Shown here one piece after another: positions 5,829-7,878 of a DNA stretch of 7,878 nt. The notes beneath the pieces were generated by a model. That model ran no database searches and was not told the DNA's origin. It saw only the letters and a program-made list of their open reading frames with translations. Source of the DNA: WYZ-LMO11 sp964617245 (GTDB lineage: Archaea > Thermoproteota > Methanomethylicia > Methanomethylicales > Methanomethylicaceae); assembly GCA_964617245.1 (NCBI GenBank), contig CAZTWF010000038.1, positions 1 through 7,878 of the forward strand. Reading direction: 5' to 3'. The position numbers and the translations under genes were made by a program. Position 1 is the first letter of the stretch; each line of letters starts with the position of its first letter.

Positions 5829-6865
5829 TAAATTGTCACCTTTAATAATTTTCTTAAACCCAACCAACCAATTAATAATAATAATGCACTAAAATAAAAC
5901 ATAGTTATATAATTAATATTCCATAATATAAATGCAATAATAGGTCCAAATATAGAAATTATAAAATAATTTCTAGAAAATTTATATTCACTAAATATTT
6001 TTTTATTTCTATTTACAATAATTATAAAGGAATTCAAAAAACTTAAGTCAATTAATATAAATGTCCATAATAAAATAAACATGATAACATCATTTATTAA
6101 TCCTATTAATAATATAGAAATAAATAATGAAATAATTAATAATCTTCCTAAGCCTTCTTGAATAATTTTTCTCTTACTTATTTGCCATCCTATTATATGA
6201 GTAATTACTAATGAAATTGATAATATAAATCCTATTTCTATAATATTAATACCTATAATCTCTAATGCTATTATAGGAAGAAAAATTGTTCCTATACTAC
6301 CTCCTAAACTAATCCCTATGCATATTAACCATCCATCTAAATTAAAACTCTTTATTTCATCTTCAAAAATTTTTGGCTTTGCTACTATTATTTTAAGTGA
6401 AAATAATAAAAATATGGAGAGAATTAATGCAAATACTCCTGAAAATAATAACAATCCATCTACTTCATAAACATAAATGATTAAAGTTCCTACAACTGGA
6501 AATAAAGAAAAAATAATAAGTTTTGATAAATTAAGAACAGCATAAGAAGGTAATGAAAGTAATCCTCCAATTGAAATTCCTAATAATAAAGAAAATATTA
6601 TTGAAAAATATCCATAGCCATATGATAAAAAAAGAATAGTAGTAATAACATGTGAAGTTAAGAAAATACCAGTAATTCTAGATAATGAAGTTTTAGATTT
6701 ATTATAATAGATATTACCTATAAAAAATCCAGTATAATATGTAACAAGAGAAATACTTGTTATAAATAAATCTTGTATTCTTATCCATAATATTAATACT
6801 ATTAAATAATGAAGAATTCCAGCTGTTGGAAATGTAAATGATAAAATAGATTTAAATAATTTCAA
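5828..6865 (-). CDS. MFS-like 12-helix membrane protein
   Basis: A 345-residue, highly hydrophobic protein with about twelve predicted transmembrane helices in two sets of six, split by a charged loop at about 161-176 (AKPKIFEDEIKSF). Loops after helix 2 (FIGNIYYNKSK, 48-58) and helix 8 (GWQISKRK, 226-233) sit where MFS proteins carry motif A and its repeat, but both are degenerate. It is shorter than most MFS carriers (about 400). No substrate-specific residues are recognisable. The start is uncertain: the first usable codon is TTG at 6865, while the only good Shine-Dalgarno word (GGAGGG) lies 16-17 bases upstream, unusually far. Its stop overlaps the permease ATG (TAATG), so both are made from one message and may act in the same process. 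Confidence 0.72.
   Translation of the reverse strand: MKLFKSILSFTFPTAGILHYLIVLILWIRIQDLFITSISLVTYYTGFFIGNIYYNKSKTSLSRITGIFLTSHVITTILFLSYGYGYFSIIFSLLLGISIGGLLSLPSYAVLNLSKLIIFSLFPVVGTLIIYVYEVDGLLLFSGVFALILSIFLLFSLKIIVAKPKIFEDEIKSFNLDGWLICIGISLGGSIGTIFLPIIALEIIGINIIEIGFILSISLVITHIIGWQISKRKIIQEGLGRLLIISLFISILLIGLINDVIMFILLWTFILIDLSFLNSFIIIVNRNKKIFSEYKFSRNYFIISIFGPIIAFILWNINYITMFYFSALLLLIGWLGLRKLLKVTI
5836..5841 (-). promoter_or_regulatory. Ribosome binding site deciding the permease start
   Basis: On the minus strand AGGTGA lies inside the last codons of the MFS-like gene and ends seven bases before the ATG at 5828. It supports 5828 over the upstream in-frame start and indicates translational coupling. 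Confidence 0.7.
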
Positions 6866-6881
6866 ATAATCTATGTGAATT

Positions 6882-6887
6882 CCCTCC
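6882..6887 (-). promoter_or_regulatory. Distant Shine-Dalgarno word upstream of the MFS-like gene
   Basis: Minus-strand GGAGGG is a strong match to the anti-Shine-Dalgarno, but it ends 16 bases before the TTG at 6865. The in-frame triplets closer to it are ATT (6880-6878) and ATA (6874-6872), both rare as starts. No ATG or GTG lies between. Confidence 0.45.
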
Positions 6888-6924
6888 GTTAAATTTTTTT
6901 AAATGATAGTTCTATATATAATTT

Positions 6925-6930
6925 AGGTGA
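6925..6930 (+). promoter_or_regulatory. Ribosome binding site for the winged-helix-like gene
   Basis: AGGTGA ends four bases before the ATG at 6935. It selects 6935 over the out-of-frame ATG at 6931, which abuts the site directly and opens only about 22 codons. Confidence 0.7.
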
Positions 6931-6934
6931 ATGT

Positions 6935-7258
6935 ATGGAAAAACCAAAATTTACTTTTATGCAAGAATTAATAATAGAGTATATATTGAAAAAAGTTAGT
7001 GATGAAAGTAAATTAGAAACAGTTGAAGTAAGTAGTGGTGATGTACTAGGATATGTTACTAATGAAATGACAAAAAGAAAGGATAGTGGTATAAAAGGAA
7101 CTGTTGCTGCTACTAGAGGCTGGGCAGATATGTTTAGATTAGCAGTTAAGGATTTAGTTGATAGAGGATATTTAAAAGAAAAGAAAGGATTAATTTCTTC
7201 AAAACTAATTCTTACAAAAGAAGGACTTGAGGCTTATAAAAGATATAAAGAGAAGTGA
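6935..7258 (+). CDS. Small winged-helix-like protein of unknown function
   Basis: A 107-residue, charged, soluble protein with no membrane segment. The N-terminal helix FMQELIIEYILKK (8-20) is followed by a polar stretch, then a likely recognition-type helix around WADMFRLAVKDLVDRGYLKE (63-82), a short hairpin, and LTKEGLEAYKRYKE (93-106), a common ending of winged-helix proteins. This order suggests a DNA- or protein-binding winged helix, but no named family is recognised. Its TGA overlaps the GTG of the M50-like gene (GTGA, 7255-7258), so the two are almost certainly translated together. It may regulate its own locus or the divergent membrane operon; that is inference from position. Confidence 0.6.
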   Translation: MEKPKFTFMQELIIEYILKKVSDESKLETVEVSSGDVLGYVTNEMTKRKDSGIKGTVAATRGWADMFRLAVKDLVDRGYLKEKKGLISSKLILTKEGLEAYKRYKEK

Positions 7259-7878
7259 GAAAAACGAAAAAACTAATTTCTTTCTTTCTTATTTACAAAA
7301 ATTATTTTAAATTGTATGAAAAAATAATTTATCCTCTTGGATTATTATCTGTGCCTTTTATATTAATTTCAATAACTTTTTTAATTGCTTATGGTAGTAT
7401 TCCAAAAATATTTTTACCTTTATCTTCAGATTATATTTCATTCTTTTTAATAATCTTTTCATTTATTATTGGTATTTTTCTACATGAAATTTCTCATATT
7501 ATTATTCTTACTAATAGAGATATTAATGATATACATTTGGGTTTTTCTTTACATGGAATTGTAGGTGGATTTACAACTGCAAAAATAAATCCAAAAATTT
7601 ATAATGAAATTATATTACCATTTTATTCAAGTGGTTTAGGTCTTAATTTTTTATTGTTTTTAATTTTTCTTCCTTTCTTTTATATAAATTCATACTTACA
7701 TATAATTTCAGTAATTAATTTTTGGTTATTACTTATAAATAGTATTCCTGCTCCTTTTGTTGATGGAGGAAAATTGTATGAAATCTTATTGAAAAAAATT
7801 AATATAAACTTAGAATATATCTCAATTACCATTATTCTTATTTGGCTTTTAATTTTCATTATAAGAATATTCTTATAA
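7255..7878 (+). CDS. Site-2-protease-like (M50) membrane metalloprotease
   Basis: A 207-residue membrane protein beginning with GTG and ending with the TAA that forms the last three bases of the window, so it is complete. Seen: about five hydrophobic segments (roughly 25-48, 61-84, 120-142, 148-165, 188-206); HEISH (77-81), the zinc-binding HExxH with Glu78 as the expected catalytic residue; and NSIPAPFVDGG (162-172), which matches the NxxPxxxxDGG motif whose Asp170 is the third zinc ligand. Both motifs are in hydrophobic segments, as in site-2 proteases, which cut proteins inside the membrane. No PDZ domain is present and the central GP..N segment reads SGLGLN. Its substrate is unknown; the preceding coupled protein has no membrane segment, so it is not an obvious direct target. 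The GTG start lacks a clear Shine-Dalgarno and relies on the GTGA overlap. Confidence 0.85.
   Translation: MRKTKKLISFFLIYKNYFKLYEKIIYPLGLLSVPFILISITFLIAYGSIPKIFLPLSSDYISFFLIIFSFIIGIFLHEISHIIILTNRDINDIHLGFSLHGIVGGFTTAKINPKIYNEIILPFYSSGLGLNFLLFLIFLPFFYINSYLHIISVINFWLLLINSIPAPFVDGGKLYEILLKKININLEYISITIILIWLLIFIIRIFL

Larger units (their letters stand above)
6866..6934. promoter_or_regulatory. Divergent promoter region
   Basis: This 69-base gap separates the leftward MFS/permease operon from the rightward winged-helix/M50 pair. It holds a palindromic TATATATA (6913-6920) and a TTTAAA (6898-6903), both readable as TATA-like boxes on either strand. TATATATA used leftward would place a start near 6890, just ahead of the GGAGGG site. 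TTTAAA used rightward would start near 6925, just at the AGGTGA site. Both assignments are inferred from spacing only. Confidence 0.45.

Noticed and set aside
5829..5867. N-terminal extension of the permease to 5867
   Set aside because: The extension overlaps the MFS-like gene by 40 bases and lacks a ribosome site, while the ATG at 5828 has AGGTGA and a TAATG overlap.
6931..6933. ATG as the start of the winged-helix-like gene
   Set aside because: It is out of frame with the long reading frame, opens only about 22 codons and directly abuts the ribosome site.

Overview
The window reads as part of an AT-rich archaeal chromosome. Evidence for archaea: TATA-like boxes sit about 25-27 bases upstream of start codons that have no ribosome binding site (leaderless starts at 1458, 4191 and probably 3500); other starts use GGTGA-type Shine-Dalgarno sites; oligo-T tracts follow stops; and the gene families (tungsten/molybdenum aldehyde:ferredoxin oxidoreductase with a MoaD-like protein, corrinoid methyl transfer) fit an anaerobic archaeon. 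Arginine is almost always AGA, and the proteins are rich in Ile, Lys and Glu. A thermophilic lineage, perhaps within Thermoproteota, is a guess; the sequence does not fix the taxon.

Layout. (1) 1-1733, plus strand: the C-terminal three quarters of an AOR-family oxidoreductase, cut by the window edge, then a MoaD/ThiS-like sulfur carrier ending in Gly-Gly. (2) 1788-3487, plus strand: a two-gene unit with a zinc-type UroD-superfamily corrinoid methyltransferase (MtaA/MtbA-like) and a MtbC/MtmC/MttC-like corrinoid protein with a textbook B12-binding motif. (3) 3500-4919, plus strand: a LolD/MacB-type ABC ATPase whose H-loop histidine appears to be missing, then a short QueG-like protein with two [4Fe-4S] sites. 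(4) 4911-6865, minus strand: a 12-helix MFS-like protein and, coupled by a TAATG overlap, a minimal FtsX-like permease. The permease runs tail to tail into the QueG-like gene with a 9-base overlap. (5) 6935-7878, plus strand: a small winged-helix-like protein coupled by a GTGA overlap to a site-2-protease-like (M50) membrane protein.

How the genes may work together. The firm core is a corrinoid methyl-transfer pair. The gene for the methyltransferase acting on the methylated substrate is not in view, so neither substrate nor acceptor can be named. The QueG-like protein belongs to a family known for cobalamin-linked iron-sulfur chemistry; two genes after the corrinoid protein, it is a plausible reductive activator of Co(II) corrinoid, replacing RamA. 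The ABC ATPase and the FtsX-like permease look like halves of one transporter encoded on opposite strands, with the MFS-like protein cotranscribed with the permease. The AOR/MoaD pair may be an independent aldehyde-oxidation unit or may handle an aldehyde released from the same substrate. That link is inference from position only.

No tRNA, rRNA, CRISPR array or insertion sequence was seen. No gene-free stretch exceeds 70 bases.
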